Counted from the stretch's first letter, positions 1 to 8,860 are shown. The stretch is 64,000 nucleotides of DNA from DSOI01 sp041394885 (GCA_041394885.1 JAWKHI010000032.1:15875-79874); one strand, 5' to 3'. Translations and numbers: made by a program. Notes: generated from the letters alone by a model not told the origin.

Positions 1-2295
1 GCTCCACAGCGACAAATCCTTCGATATCTCCGGATCCTGATCGATGCGCGCTTCCATCTGCATCGGCCCAAACACAAGGGCCTGCTTCGACAGTTGCAGG
101 AACACCAGCTCGCCCAGATGTTCCCCGTCGCATCGGGCCATCATGAGTCCGATCAGGTTATCTTTGTTCCGCGGTGTGAACGGCAGCAGCAGGAGAAACT
201 CGGGTTCCGTCTCGCCCGGCAGCGTCCCCACGATGTAGGTGGGTGTCACCGGATTCGGCCGATTCTCGTTTCCATAAAGATTCCGGGCGATGTCCCAAAC
301 ATCTTCCTTGTTGTAGAAGGTCTGCGGGTCTCGCATGTGGAACAGGCGATAAATCTCCGCCTGCGCGCGAAACAGCGTTTCCGGGTAGCGCAAATGCTGC
401 CTTATGTTTGCCGGCATGGCTGAGAGCGGTTGAAATAGGTCCGGGAACAGGCGGCGATAGGCCTCCACCACGGGATCGGCCTCGTCGACGATATAGAGCG
501 CGACGGTTCCGTTGTAGGCGTCCACGGTCGCCTTCACCGAGTTACGCAGGTAGTTGACGCGCTCTCCGTCAATTTGTATGTGGCTCGAGTAGGGGTGCGA
601 GTTCGAATTCGTGTAGGCGTCCACGGTCCAGATCAGACGGCCCTCATCGGTCACTACCAGATACGGATCGGAGTCCCACTGCAGAAAACCCGCCACCGTC
701 TTCAGCCGGTGCTCCACGTTGCGCCGGATGATCATGCGGCTGTCGTCGGTGAACAGATTCGTAAGGAGCACATTGAAGTCCGTATACCGGATGGCTACCG
801 CGAGGCGAAGCAGCAGCGATGAAGCCGGGAAGCCACCTGTGCCTTCGTATCGCGTGAACACGCTCTCGTTGCCCGACGGATAACTGAACTCCTTCTGGCC
901 CGACCGTACGAACAACGGCTCGTGCGTCACTTCGCCGTAGTAAATCTCTGGACGCGTCAGCTTCAGGCTCTTCGTGTTCAACTGCGGCGGGGCGTCCTGC
1001 ACCAACAGATGCGGCAACCCATCCGCTGTGATCCGATTCGCTTCCGCCATCACCATGCCGTAGCCGTGGGTGTAAATAAAATGTGGATTGATCCAGCGGC
1101 TCTGCGCATCGGGCAGTTGGCGGATGTCGAGTTCGCGAGGCGTCAGCATCACCTGTCGCAGTTCGCCGTCGATGACATACCGGTCCACGTCGCTATCGGC
1201 GAATACATAATAGGGACGCAAAGCCTGGATCTGGGTAACGGTGTCGTGGAAGGCGCGCCAGTCCCAAAGCCGGATGTTGTCGATGATCGCCTTGTGCTTA
1301 TTCATATCCGGCCGCGCATCCATCCGCGCCGAGAACTCTTTCTCCGAAACCCGCCTATCCAGCCCGAAGGCGGTCCGCGTTGCCTGGATGTGGCGGTCTA
1401 TGTACTGCTTCTGCAATTGAATCTCGTTCGGACGCACATAAAGCGCGTTCACAGCGGGAGGCAGTACGGCGTACAAAGCGGCAGCGGCAGCCACCGTAAT
1501 CACGACCTTCCACCGTCCGATCAGCACGCCGGCGGCCGAGATCAGGAAAGCGCCGATCAAGGCCCAAAGGAGCGGCAACCGGACATGTTCGTCCACGTAG
1601 TCGGCGCCGACGAGAAACCCGTGATCGCTCATCAGCAGGTCGTACCGGTTGAGAAACTGGTTGCCGGCCATCGCCAGAAGCCCAAGCGCCGCGGCTCCGC
1701 GGAGCAATCCTCCAGCCCACCCGCTTTCCAGGCGCAGCGCGCGAACGTCGAATTGGCCGCCCTGCGCGGCTACTTCGAGTTGCGCTTGAATCGGCGCCAG
1801 CCGGGCCGCCACCAGATATACGAGCGCCGTAACCACCGCCAGCGCCAACACAAACCCATACACAACCCGGTAGAAGGGAAGCGAAAACAAGTAGAACGCG
1901 AGCGGCTTGCCGAACATCGGATCCCGCCATGCTTCGGCTTCCCCTCCCACGCCCTGACCCCCGAACCATCGGACCACGGCGGCGGAATCGATCGACGCCG
2001 ATGCCAGGAAGATCCCCGCAACCAGCGCAATCAGCACCGAAAGTCCGGCGAAGTTCGGCATGCCGCGCAGACTCCGTCCGCCATCTTTCAAGCCACGCGC
2101 CAGGGCCATCCACAGCGCCACGGACGCCAAAATTCCAGCCAAACCCACCGGCGCAACCCCGTAGATCAGCATGTTGTACCAGGTGGAGAGTTGACCGATT
2201 TCCTTCCACCATTCATAGTCGATCCAGGTACCCGCCAGAATCTGGCCACCGATGAGGACGAATAGCAGGAGGAATACGTACCGGAAAGGTTTCAC
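1..2295 (-). CDS. UPF0182 family (COG1615) membrane protein, 3' end missing
   Basis: The minus strand is open from a GTG at 2295 to the window edge, 765 codons without a stop. The protein starts VKPFRYVFLLLFVLIGGQIL and has several hydrophobic segments in its first ~270 residues (about 5-25, 40-65, 75-95, 135-160, 205-245). A long soluble part follows with typical UPF0182 stretches such as NPHFIYTHGYG, TYIVGTLPGE and FLLLLPFTPRNKDNLIG. UPF0182 proteins usually have 900-1000 residues, so roughly the last 150-200 are outside the window. The GTG is chosen because the ATG four bases upstream is out of frame and the hydrophobic start fits a membrane protein; no good ribosome-binding site is visible. 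The function of the family is unknown. The plus-strand open frames over this stretch are antisense shadows. Confidence 0.9.
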   Translation of the reverse strand, partial: MKPFRYVFLLLFVLIGGQILAGTWIDYEWWKEIGQLSTWYNMLIYGVAPVGLAGILASVALWMALARGLKDGGRSLRGMPNFAGLSVLIALVAGIFLASASIDSAAVVRWFGGQGVGGEAEAWRDPMFGKPLAFYLFSLPFYRVVYGFVLALAVVTALVYLVAARLAPIQAQLEVAAQGGQFDVRALRLESGWAGGLLRGAAALGLLAMAGNQFLNRYDLLMSDHGFLVGADYVDEHVRLPLLWALIGAFLISAAGVLIGRWKVVITVAAAAALYAVLPPAVNALYVRPNEIQLQKQYIDRHIQATRTAFGLDRRVSEKEFSARMDARPDMNKHKAIIDNIRLWDWRAFHDTVTQIQALRPYYVFADSDVDRYVIDGELRQVMLTPRELDIRQLPDAQSRWINPHFIYTHGYGMVMAEANRITADGLPHLLVQDAPPQLNTKSLKLTRPEIYYGEVTHEPLFVRSGQKEFSYPSGNESVFTRYEGTGGFPASSLLLRLAVAIRYTDFNVLLTNLFTDDSRMIIRRNVEHRLKTVAGFLQWDSDPYLVVTDEGRLIWTVDAYTNSNSHPYSSHIQIDGERVNYLRNSVKATVDAYNGTVALYIVDEADPVVEAYRRLFPDLFQPLSAMPANIRQHLRYPETLFRAQAEIYRLFHMRDPQTFYNKEDVWDIARNLYGNENRPNPVTPTYIVGTLPGETEPEFLLLLPFTPRNKDNLIGLMMARCDGEHLGELVFLQLSKQALVFGPMQMEARIDQDPEISKDLSLWS

Positions 2296-2373
2296 GCATC
2301 TATCTTAGATGATCAAGCTCGCGGCACGGGTTTTTGCCGGCGCGGCAATGTGCTAGTCGAGTTATGTTAGGGC

Positions 2374-3342
2374 GTGGGCCGTTTCGATGTTTCGTTCAAG
2401 TCCCTCGCCGAGCGCAGTCCCCTGACGCTGCTGCGTCTGTTCGGGCACGCGCCGATCGAGTCCGATACGCGCGTAGTTGCCGTGGAGCGGGAGCTGGTCA
2501 TGTCGATCAAGACCGTGGACCACGCGTTCCTGCTCGAAAGCCGCGGTGTCCGATGGCTCGAGCACTTCGAGGCGGAGTCGGTATTCTCTCCTGGCGACCT
2601 GATTCAGATTTGCCGCCGCGCCACGCTGCTGTCGATGAAGAACGACGCGCCGGTCTGGACCACTGTCGTCTTGTTGTCACGCCGGCACGCGCCCGCCGGG
2701 CTCGCAGGCGAAGTCGTTGAGGATCGGGGCTCCATCACACTCACTGGCAGGCCCCGCTTCGTCAAGCTCTGGGAAATGAGGCCCGACGTTGTCCTGGCCC
2801 AGGCCGACGTGGAGATCCTGCCCCTGGTCGGCGGGATGCGGGCAACACGGGAGGAACTCGCGGAGGCGATACGCAAGATGAATCAGGTGCCCGATCGCGA
2901 GTTGCGCGGCCGGCTCCGCGCCGAACTGGCGGTCTGGAGCAGCCTCAACTACAATGAAATCGAGGTCGAGGAGATACGGGCCAGAATGGGAATCACACTC
3001 GAAGAGCTACTGATGATCTCTCCACTGGGAGATCAATTGGTTCGCGAAGTCCGCGAGAAGGGCCTGCAAGAAGGGCTGGAGGAAGGCCGGCAGGAAGGCC
3101 GGCAGGAAGGCCGGCAGGAAGGCCGGCAGGAAGGCCGGCAGGAAGGCCGGCAGGAAGGCGAACTCGATGCGGCCCGCCGGGACTTGCTTCTGTTTGCCGA
3201 CCTTCGTTTTCCCGGTCTGCTCGATCAGGCTCGCGTTGAGCAACTTGCGGACGTGCACGCGGTGCGTGCTCTATTCAAAGCATTGATTCTCGCCAATGAC
3301 CCAGAGTCCGCGAAAGCCGCCGTCGCAAACCTGTTGAACTAG
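2374..3342 (+). CDS. Rpn/YhgA-like putative nuclease family protein with EGRQ tandem repeats
   Basis: The product has 322 residues. The N-terminal ~150 residues resemble the Rpn-family (PD-(D/E)XK-like) proteins that are common as multicopy, poorly understood genes: the start FDVSFKSLAERSPLTLLRLF and the segment WLEHFEAES lie where related proteins carry D...K and an acidic core motif. The helical middle (about 165-230) is followed by a highly charged repeat of EGRQ (about residues 237-262) encoded by a perfect 12-bp repeat, then a helical C-terminus. Such QEGxxEG stretches before the C-terminus are frequent in this family. It starts at GTG with a weak TAGGG upstream. It is convergent with pyrC, only 14 bp apart. 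The family call rests on remembered pattern, not on a search; nuclease activity is not shown. Confidence 0.6.
   Translation: MGRFDVSFKSLAERSPLTLLRLFGHAPIESDTRVVAVERELVMSIKTVDHAFLLESRGVRWLEHFEAESVFSPGDLIQICRRATLLSMKNDAPVWTTVVLLSRRHAPAGLAGEVVEDRGSITLTGRPRFVKLWEMRPDVVLAQADVEILPLVGGMRATREELAEAIRKMNQVPDRELRGRLRAELAVWSSLNYNEIEVEEIRARMGITLEELLMISPLGDQLVREVREKGLQEGLEEGRQEGRQEGRQEGRQEGRQEGRQEGELDAARRDLLLFADLRFPGLLDQARVEQLADVHAVRALFKALILANDPESAKAAVANLLN
3081..3160 (+). repeat. 12-bp in-frame tandem repeat (6 full copies plus a partial)
   Basis: The unit GGAAGGCCGGCA is repeated perfectly six times from 3081 to 3152, followed by GGAAGGCG. Twelve bases are four codons (EGRQ), so gain or loss of copies keeps the frame of the Rpn-like gene. 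The perfect identity of the units points to recent slippage. Confidence 0.95.
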
Positions 3343-3356
3343 GCTTTCGAACTAGG

Positions 3357-4646
3357 CTACTCGATCCGGGACGTCCACACCACTTCGCCGCCCACCACGG
3401 TAGCCACCGGTCCGCCACGGAACTCCACCCCGTGAAACGGAGAGTTTTTGCTCTTGGACTGGCTCTTGTTCACGTCGTAGGTCCACACGGCTTCCGGGTC
3501 GAGAATCGTTACGTCGCCCGGCGACCCTTCCACGAGTTTCCCCCGATCGGCCATCCCCAACACGCCGGCCGGTCCGGTTGTGTAGAGCGCGATCATACGC
3601 ATCAGCGAGATGCGGCCGGGATGCACCAGATGGCGCATGGTGACGCCAATCGCCGTCTCGAGTCCGGTGATTCCGAACGGGCACCGCTCGAACTCCTGCA
3701 TCTTCTCATCGCCCGGGTGCGGCGCGTGGTCGGTGGCGATGACCTCCACCGTGCCGGACGCCAGGCCTGCTGCCACCGTCTCCACGTCATGACGTCCACG
3801 CAGCGGCGGTTTCATCTTGTAGTTGCTGTCGTACGGGATCGTCTCGTCATCGGTGATCGCGAAATGATGTGGGGTCGCTTCGCAGCTCACTTTCAGACCT
3901 TTCGATCGCGCGTAGGCCACCATGTTCACCGCGTGCGCGGTCGAAATGTGCGCCACGTGGAGCCGCGCGCCGGTCAACTCCGCCAGCAGGATGTCGCGGG
4001 CCACCATCACGTCTTCCGACGCGCCGGGGATCCCTCGCACCCCACGCCGGATGCTGGTGCAGCCTTCGTGCATATCGCCGCCCGCGCTCAGGTTGAGGTC
4101 CTCGCAATGATCGATAACCGGCAAATCCCACCCGTGCGCCAACTCCATCGCCCGCCGCATGACCCGCGAGTTCATCACCGGCCGGCCGTCGTCTGAGATC
4201 GCGACGATGCCGGCCTGCTTCATCGCGCCGATCGAGGCTAGCTCTTCGCCTTGGCTATTCTTGGTGATCGCGCCGATGGGAAACACATTCACCGGCGACA
4301 GCCGTCTCGCGCGCTCCACGATGAAACTGGTTACGGTCGCTTTGTCGTTCACCGGCATCGTGTTCGGCATGCAGCAAATGGAGGTGAAACCTCCCGCCGC
4401 GGCTGCTTTTCCGCCGGTCTCGATGGTCTCGGCGTACTCGAAGCCGGGCTCGCGCAGATGAACGTGCATGTCGATGAAGCCAGGCGCCACGATCAAGCCG
4501 CCCGCGTCGAAGGTGCGATCGGCCGAGTTAACGGCCAGATTCCCCACGCCGGCGATGCGCCCGTCCACCACCAGCACGTCGCCGATCTCGTCCCTTCGCG
4601 TCGCCGGATCCATGATCCGTCCGTGGCGAATCAGTAGCGAACTCAT
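3357..4646 (-). CDS. pyrC: Dihydroorotase, class I
   Basis: The 429-residue cytoplasmic enzyme closes N-carbamoyl-L-aspartate to dihydroorotate in pyrimidine synthesis. Visible family marks are the metal-binding HVHLREPG near residue 61, the GG-FTSICCMPNT segment, and the catalytic-loop motif ATDHAPH near residue 306. Both metal motifs are intact, so it should be an active amidohydrolase rather than a pseudo-DHOase. The ATG at 4646 overlaps the pyrB stop (ATGA), so the two genes are translationally coupled. It is the last gene of pyrR-pyrB-pyrC on the minus strand. Confidence 0.95.
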   Translation of the reverse strand: MSSLLIRHGRIMDPATRRDEIGDVLVVDGRIAGVGNLAVNSADRTFDAGGLIVAPGFIDMHVHLREPGFEYAETIETGGKAAAAGGFTSICCMPNTMPVNDKATVTSFIVERARRLSPVNVFPIGAITKNSQGEELASIGAMKQAGIVAISDDGRPVMNSRVMRRAMELAHGWDLPVIDHCEDLNLSAGGDMHEGCTSIRRGVRGIPGASEDVMVARDILLAELTGARLHVAHISTAHAVNMVAYARSKGLKVSCEATPHHFAITDDETIPYDSNYKMKPPLRGRHDVETVAAGLASGTVEVIATDHAPHPGDEKMQEFERCPFGITGLETAIGVTMRHLVHPGRISLMRMIALYTTGPAGVLGMADRGKLVEGSPGDVTILDPEAVWTYDVNKSQSKSKNSPFHGVEFRGGPVATVVGGEVVWTSRIE

Positions 4647-5542
4647 GACGCGTTCATCACCCTTTCGAGCACGGCCATCCGCACGGCGACACCGTTTTCC
4701 ACCTGGTTCAGGATTACCGACCGCTGCGAGTCCGCTACTTCGCTTGCCAATTCCCGCCCCCGATTGATCGGTCCCGGATGCATCACCAGCACTTCCTGCC
4801 GCGCCAGGCCGATGTGCTCCAGGCGCAGACCGTAGAACTGGAAGTATTCGTTCGGAGGGAACGGTGTCTCATGCTGCCGCTCCAACTGAACGCGAAGCAT
4901 CATGATCACGTCCGCGCCCGTGATTGCTTCCCGCATATCGTAGGTGAGCGTGCATCCGGGCGCCATTGCCTGCAGCCCGCCTGGCAACAGCGTCGGCGGA
5001 CCGCACAACACGACATTTGCCCCGAACTTGCTCAACAGGTACAAGTTCGACCGCGCGACGCGGCTATGCGCGATGTCGCCGATGATGGCCACCCGCAGCC
5101 CCTCCAGCGAGGGCCGGTGATCCAGAATCGTCCTCGCGTCGAGCAGGGCCTGGGTGGGATGCTCATGCGTTCCGTCGCCTGCGTTGATGATCGGTGTCGG
5201 CAGGTGGCGCGCAAGAAAATGCGGAGCGCCGGACGCCGAGTGCCGCATTACGATCGCATTGGGTCGCATCGCGCCAAGTGTGTTCAACGTGTCCACCAGC
5301 GATTCGCCTTTCGAGGTGCTCGACGCCGACGCGCTGATGGAGATCGTATCGGCCCCCAGACGCTTGGCCGCGATCTCGAAACTTGTCCGCGTTCGGGTGG
5401 AAGCTTCGAAAAACAAGTTCACGATCATCCGCCCGCGCAGCAGGTCGTATTTCTTCGGCGCCTGAAAATCGCGCGCGCGGTCGAGAATCGTCTGGATCTC
5501 CTCGCGCCCCAGATCTTCGATGCCTAGCAGTCCCTTCGCCAT
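4643..5542 (-). CDS. pyrB: Aspartate carbamoyltransferase, catalytic subunit
   Basis: The 299-residue protein transfers the carbamoyl group of carbamoyl phosphate to aspartate. It has the carbamoyl-phosphate loop ASTRTRTSFE (about residues 50-59), HPTQALLD (about 127) and MHPGPINRG near the C-terminus, all typical of PyrB and distinct from ornithine carbamoyltransferase. Length is normal. It lies 25 bp downstream of pyrR and overlaps pyrC by four bases. No pyrI regulatory subunit gene is adjacent. Confidence 0.96.
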   Translation of the reverse strand: MAKGLLGIEDLGREEIQTILDRARDFQAPKKYDLLRGRMIVNLFFEASTRTRTSFEIAAKRLGADTISISASASSTSKGESLVDTLNTLGAMRPNAIVMRHSASGAPHFLARHLPTPIINAGDGTHEHPTQALLDARTILDHRPSLEGLRVAIIGDIAHSRVARSNLYLLSKFGANVVLCGPPTLLPGGLQAMAPGCTLTYDMREAITGADVIMMLRVQLERQHETPFPPNEYFQFYGLRLEHIGLARQEVLVMHPGPINRGRELASEVADSQRSVILNQVENGVAVRMAVLERVMNAS

Positions 5543-5567
5543 GTTCGCCCGTTGACCGTTGACTGGA

Positions 5568-6119
5568 TCAGTCGATCTTTTCTACCAAAAGAACCTTCTC
5601 CATGCCGTCGATTTCATCGAATTTCACTTCGATGATTTCGTTGGCAGCGGTTTGCACCTTCCGGCCTACGTAGGTCGCCTCGATCGGCAACTCACGCCAA
5701 CCGCGATCGATCAGCGCCAATAAATGCACCCGCGCCGGCCGCCCCTGATCGAACAATGCGCCGAGCGCCGCCCGCACTGTTCGTCCGGTATAGAGCACAT
5801 CGTCGATCAACACCACGTCCATGCCAGTCACGGAGAAGGGCAGTTCCGTGGTTTTCACCACCGGCTGATTCGACACCGTGGTCAAATCGTCACGATACAG
5901 ATTGATGTCCAGGTCGCCCACCGGCACCGCGTGATTCTCGATGGATTGGATCTTCGCCGCCAGCCGCTGCGCCAGCGGCACGCCTCGCCGCCGGATTCCC
6001 ACGAAGGCCAGCTTGGTGACATCGGTCGTCTTCTCCAGGATTTCGTGGGCGAGCCGGACTAGCGTCCGGTCAATCTCGCTCGCGCTCATCAGTTGCGCCT
6101 TCTCGCGGGTATGGGCCAT
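5568..6119 (-). CDS. pyrR: Bifunctional PyrR: pyr operon regulator / uracil phosphoribosyltransferase
   Basis: From the ATG at 6119 the protein has 183 residues. The PRPP-binding motif VVLIDDVLYTGRTVRAAL and the N-terminal block REKAQLMSASEIDRTLVRLA match PyrR (compare the FKAELM-type N-terminus of Thermus PyrR), which is why I prefer this start to an in-frame start at 6155 or the later ATG at 6089. In other bacteria PyrR binds pyr mRNA in response to UMP and controls attenuation or translation. Here it heads pyrR-pyrB-pyrC, but I see no clear PyrR-type anti-antiterminator upstream. Confidence 0.93.
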   Translation of the reverse strand: MAHTREKAQLMSASEIDRTLVRLAHEILEKTTDVTKLAFVGIRRRGVPLAQRLAAKIQSIENHAVPVGDLDINLYRDDLTTVSNQPVVKTTELPFSVTGMDVVLIDDVLYTGRTVRAALGALFDQGRPARVHLLALIDRGWRELPIEATYVGRKVQTAANEIIEVKFDEIDGMEKVLLVEKID

Positions 6120-6157
6120 GGGGTGAAACCGCATCGTAGCATGTCCCGCCGCCAATC

Positions 6158-6186
6158 TGTCGCCGTTGCGCCGACATTCTGTCGGC
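6158..6186. promoter_or_regulatory. Candidate activator site: three alternating TGTCG half-sites
   Basis: TGTCG lies at 6158-6162, CGACA at 6172-6176 and TGTCG at 6180-6184. The last two form the perfect inverted repeat GCCGACA-TTC-TGTCGGC (6170-6186). The site is ~50-80 bp upstream of the candidate sigma-54 promoter, a usual place for an enhancer-binding protein. It could equally be a 5' leader hairpin or operator of pyrR, which is transcribed the other way. Confidence 0.35.
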
Positions 6187-6236
6187 CCGCGTTCTGCAGG
6201 CGCCGCCTAAGCCCTTGATTTGTGGCCAAAGTCGGT

Positions 6237-6253
6237 TTGGCACGCCGGATGCC
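6237..6253 (+). promoter_or_regulatory. Candidate sigma-54 (-24/-12) promoter
   Basis: TTGGCACGCCGGATGCC carries the GG (6239-6240) and GC (6251-6252) dinucleotides with exactly ten bases between them, the spacing of RpoN promoters, and TGGCAC is a perfect -24 core. The -12 core is ATGCC rather than TTGCT/A, so the match is good but not perfect. Transcription would begin at about 6263. Confidence 0.5.
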
Positions 6254-6262
6254 TAAGCAATA

Positions 6263-6368
6263 GTGGGATTTCCTCCCTGGCGGTCCTCGCCGGTTCTTCC
6301 GGCAGGGCCGTACGCTCGACAGACCCGCACCCGGTCTCTCTCCGGTCTTCCGGGTGCGGGATTTTTTT
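6263..6368 (+). ncRNA. Candidate sigma-54-dependent small RNA (or attenuated leader)
   Basis: The ~350-bp gap between divergent pyrR and the GH2 gene has no convincing reading frame. It holds a -24/-12 type promoter and, ~100 nt later, a strong intrinsic terminator. The presumed ~105-nt transcript starts with an unpaired UUUCCUCCC-rich segment (6269-6277) that could pair with Shine-Dalgarno sequences. It then has a small hairpin region (GCCGG 6289-6293 with CCGGC 6299-6303, enclosed by CCCT 6275-6278 and AGGG 6304-6307) and the terminator hairpin. I do not recognise a known RNA family. The alternative is a premature terminator in the leader of the GH2 gene that starts ~100 bp further on. Confidence 0.45.
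6324..6368 (+). terminator. Strong intrinsic terminator
   Basis: A perfect 11-bp stem (CCCGCACCCGG at 6324-6334 with CCGGGTGCGGG at 6350-6360) has a pyrimidine-rich 15-nt loop and is followed by A and seven T (6362-6368). The T tract follows on the plus strand, so it ends transcripts running rightwards, with no coding gene upstream on that strand. Confidence 0.85.
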
Positions 6369-6470
6369 CTCCATTGACGCGCTTGCCGCCTGTAGTAGGG
6401 CGCCCGAAGTAGCGAAGAAGTAGGATCGCTCGACAGCCTCGACGCAGGCCTGCTTTGATACCCTTGCTAA

Positions 6471-8258
6471 ATGCCTCTGTTCTTGTTGCTGCTAGCGGCC
6501 ACTGTCTCGGCGCAGACCCTTCCCCGTCCTGAATATCCGGAGCCTCGATTCGAACGTCCGCTCTGGCAATCGCTCAACGGAAGTTGGGAATTCGACTTCG
6601 ACAACGAGAACCGAGGCGTGGAACAGGGCTGGCCATCGGGCAAGAAATCGCTACCCCGACGCATTGCCGTGCCCTTCTGTCCGGAATCGAAGCAAAGCGG
6701 CATTGGCGACACCGGCTTCCATCCCTGGGTCTGGTATCGACGCTCGTTTGACATCCCCGCGGCCTGGAGCGGCAAGCGGACGCTCCTGCACTTCGGCGCC
6801 GTCGACTATCGGGCTTGGGTTTGGGTGAATGGTCAGCTTGCCGGTAGCCACACCGGCGGCAACACGCCGTTCCGCTTCGATATTACGCCGCTGTTGACGC
6901 CCGGCTCGAACACCGTCGTCGTTCGCGCCGAGGATCCACCCACGGACCGCACCATCCCCCGCGGCAAACAGTTCTGGCTCCCCAAATCGCGCGGCATCTT
7001 TTACACCCGCACCACCGGCATCTGGCAGCCTGTCTGGCTCGAGGCCGTCGGCGACGCCTATTTTGACCGTGTTCGCGCCAATGCATCCATGGATGGGGAA
7101 GCTCGATTCGAAGCGCGGCTGGCGCGCTACGCGCCCGGGCTGCAGTTCTCGGTCACCATTCGCGACGGCGATCGCGTCGCGGCGTCAGCCACCGTTCCCG
7201 CCGACGATCCGGCTACCTTCGTTGACCTCCGCGTTCGCAACCCGCGCCTGTGGTACGTCAACCAGCCCAACTTGTACGACGTCACCTACGAAGTCCGCCG
7301 CGGCGACACCGTGCTCGACACCGTCAACAGCTACATCGGATTCCGGACGGTTTCGGTCGGCGGAGGGCGGGTGTTGATCAACGGCCGGCCTACCTACATC
7401 AAGATGCTGCTTGACCAGGGCTACTGGCCCGATTCGCTGCTCACTCCTCCCTCCGACGACGCGATCCGTTTCGACATCAAGGCGTCCATGGACATGGGCT
7501 TCAACGGCGTCCGCAAGCACCAGAAGCTCGAAGATCCGCGATTTCTCTATTGGGCCGACAAGATGGGATTTCTGGTCTCCGATGAAATGGCCAACGCCTA
7601 TGAATACGATGCCGACTATGCCGCCCGCTTCACGCGCGAATGGATCGAAACCGTGGAGCGCGACGTGAGCCATCCGTCGGTGATCATGTGGGTGCCCATC
7701 AACGAAAGCTGGGGCGTGCCCAACCTTGCCGACTCTGCCCAACAGGCGCACTTGAAAGCGCTCTATTGGCTCACGAAGTCGCTTGACCCCACTCGACCCG
7801 TGATCGACAACGACGGTTGGGAACACGTCGACACGATGGACCTTTTCACGATTCACGACTATACCGGCACCGGCCCAGCGTTCTACGAGAAATACAAGGA
7901 TCTGGGAAAACCGGCCGCCTCGGTTCCCAACAACGGCCGCGCGATTTTCGCGCCTGGCTATTCCTACAACGGCACGCCATTCCTGCTTTCGGAGTTCGGC
8001 GGGATCGCCTATGTGCCGGAAGGAGCGCGCGTGCCCGGCGGCGCGTGGGGCTATGCTGGCACAGAAAAATCCGCCGATTCCGCCATGGCGAGGCTCACCG
8101 GGCTCTATCAGGCGATCGCCCGCATCCCCGCCATCGCCGGCATCTGTTACACGCAGATCACCGACGTCGAGCAGGAGGTCAACGGCTTGATGACCTATGA
8201 CCGGAAGCTGAAATTCGATCCGGCCAAGGTGAAGGAGCTCAACGATCTGCTGCGCTAG
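6471..8258 (+). CDS. Secreted glycoside hydrolase family 2 protein
   Basis: The 595-residue protein has a short signal peptide (residues 1-15, ending VSAQ). It shows the GH2 order: a jelly-roll sugar-binding domain (about 20-200), an immunoglobulin-like domain (about 200-290) and a TIM barrel. Likely catalytic residues are the acid/base Glu412 in INESWG and the nucleophile Glu508 in LLSEFGG. RKHQKLEDPRFLYWADKMG is the usual GH2 barrel stretch. Substrate (beta-galactoside, glucuronide, mannoside) cannot be told from the sequence. It is much shorter than LacZ (about 1000 residues) and lacks its C-terminal domains. No clear ribosome-binding site precedes the ATG. Confidence 0.9.
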   Translation: MPLFLLLLAATVSAQTLPRPEYPEPRFERPLWQSLNGSWEFDFDNENRGVEQGWPSGKKSLPRRIAVPFCPESKQSGIGDTGFHPWVWYRRSFDIPAAWSGKRTLLHFGAVDYRAWVWVNGQLAGSHTGGNTPFRFDITPLLTPGSNTVVVRAEDPPTDRTIPRGKQFWLPKSRGIFYTRTTGIWQPVWLEAVGDAYFDRVRANASMDGEARFEARLARYAPGLQFSVTIRDGDRVAASATVPADDPATFVDLRVRNPRLWYVNQPNLYDVTYEVRRGDTVLDTVNSYIGFRTVSVGGGRVLINGRPTYIKMLLDQGYWPDSLLTPPSDDAIRFDIKASMDMGFNGVRKHQKLEDPRFLYWADKMGFLVSDEMANAYEYDADYAARFTREWIETVERDVSHPSVIMWVPINESWGVPNLADSAQQAHLKALYWLTKSLDPTRPVIDNDGWEHVDTMDLFTIHDYTGTGPAFYEKYKDLGKPAASVPNNGRAIFAPGYSYNGTPFLLSEFGGIAYVPEGARVPGGAWGYAGTEKSADSAMARLTGLYQAIARIPAIAGICYTQITDVEQEVNGLMTYDRKLKFDPAKVKELNDLLR

Positions 8259-8306
8259 CCCTCCGCTTGCAGCCGGCTTCGGCCCGCACCTACACTTGAA
8301 GTAACG

Positions 8307-8855
8307 ATGCGGCAATTCTCCGTCCTTGTGCTGACTCTATGCGTGTCTCCATTCTGCGTTGCCCAGGAAGGCGTCACCCCGGCTTGGCAGCTCCGCTCGT
8401 CCCTGGATGCGCTGGTCGCGCATACCAAACGCCTCGCTCCGCTGCTCGAAGAAACCAAGCCCGCCGAATGGGTGAAAGACGGGGCTTCTGGCACCTACAT
8501 CGAGCAATCCGCCTCCGCACGGAACGAAATTGAATACGTTACCCGCGCTGCCGCCGCGCTGTCGGCGGACCCGGAAAAGATGAGCCTCGCTCTCGAGGTT
8601 TACCTCAAACTAGAGACGCTCGAGATGCTTCTCGATTCCCTGAGCGAAGGCGTGCGCCGCTATCAAAATCCCGCGCTGGCGGACCTCATCCAAGGCGTGG
8701 TGGCTGAAAACGGCGTCAATCGCGCGCGCCTCCGCAACTATCTTTCCGAGCTCGTAGTCAACAAGGAACTCGAGCTCCGCATCATGAATGAAGAGGCGCA
8801 GCGCTGCCGCGGGCAAGTGATCCGGCAGCCGAAACCCGCCGCGAAGAAAAAGTGA
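8307..8855 (+). CDS. Exported protein of unknown function
   Basis: The 182-residue protein has a signal peptide (MRQFSVLVLTLCVSPFCVAQ) and a mostly alpha-helical, charged body ending in a lysine-rich tail (PKPAAKKK). I do not recognise a domain. It lies 48 bp after the GH2 gene on the same strand and could share its transcript. Confidence 0.75.
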   Translation: MRQFSVLVLTLCVSPFCVAQEGVTPAWQLRSSLDALVAHTKRLAPLLEETKPAEWVKDGASGTYIEQSASARNEIEYVTRAAAALSADPEKMSLALEVYLKLETLEMLLDSLSEGVRRYQNPALADLIQGVVAENGVNRARLRNYLSELVVNKELELRIMNEEAQRCRGQVIRQPKPAAKKK

Positions 8856-8860
8856 ACCAA

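Noticed and set aside
922..2265. 447-codon plus-strand open frame
   Set aside because: It is antisense to the UPF0182 gene, whose protein is clearly recognisable; composition is arginine/histidine/proline-rich as usual for shadows in GC-rich DNA.
3081..3160. CRISPR array
   Set aside because: The repeat has 12 bp with no spacers and is in frame within a coding sequence.
6170..6250. PyrR-responsive attenuator in the pyrR leader
   Set aside because: One hairpin is present but there is no anti-antiterminator consensus, no alternative pairing and no T tract on the minus strand.
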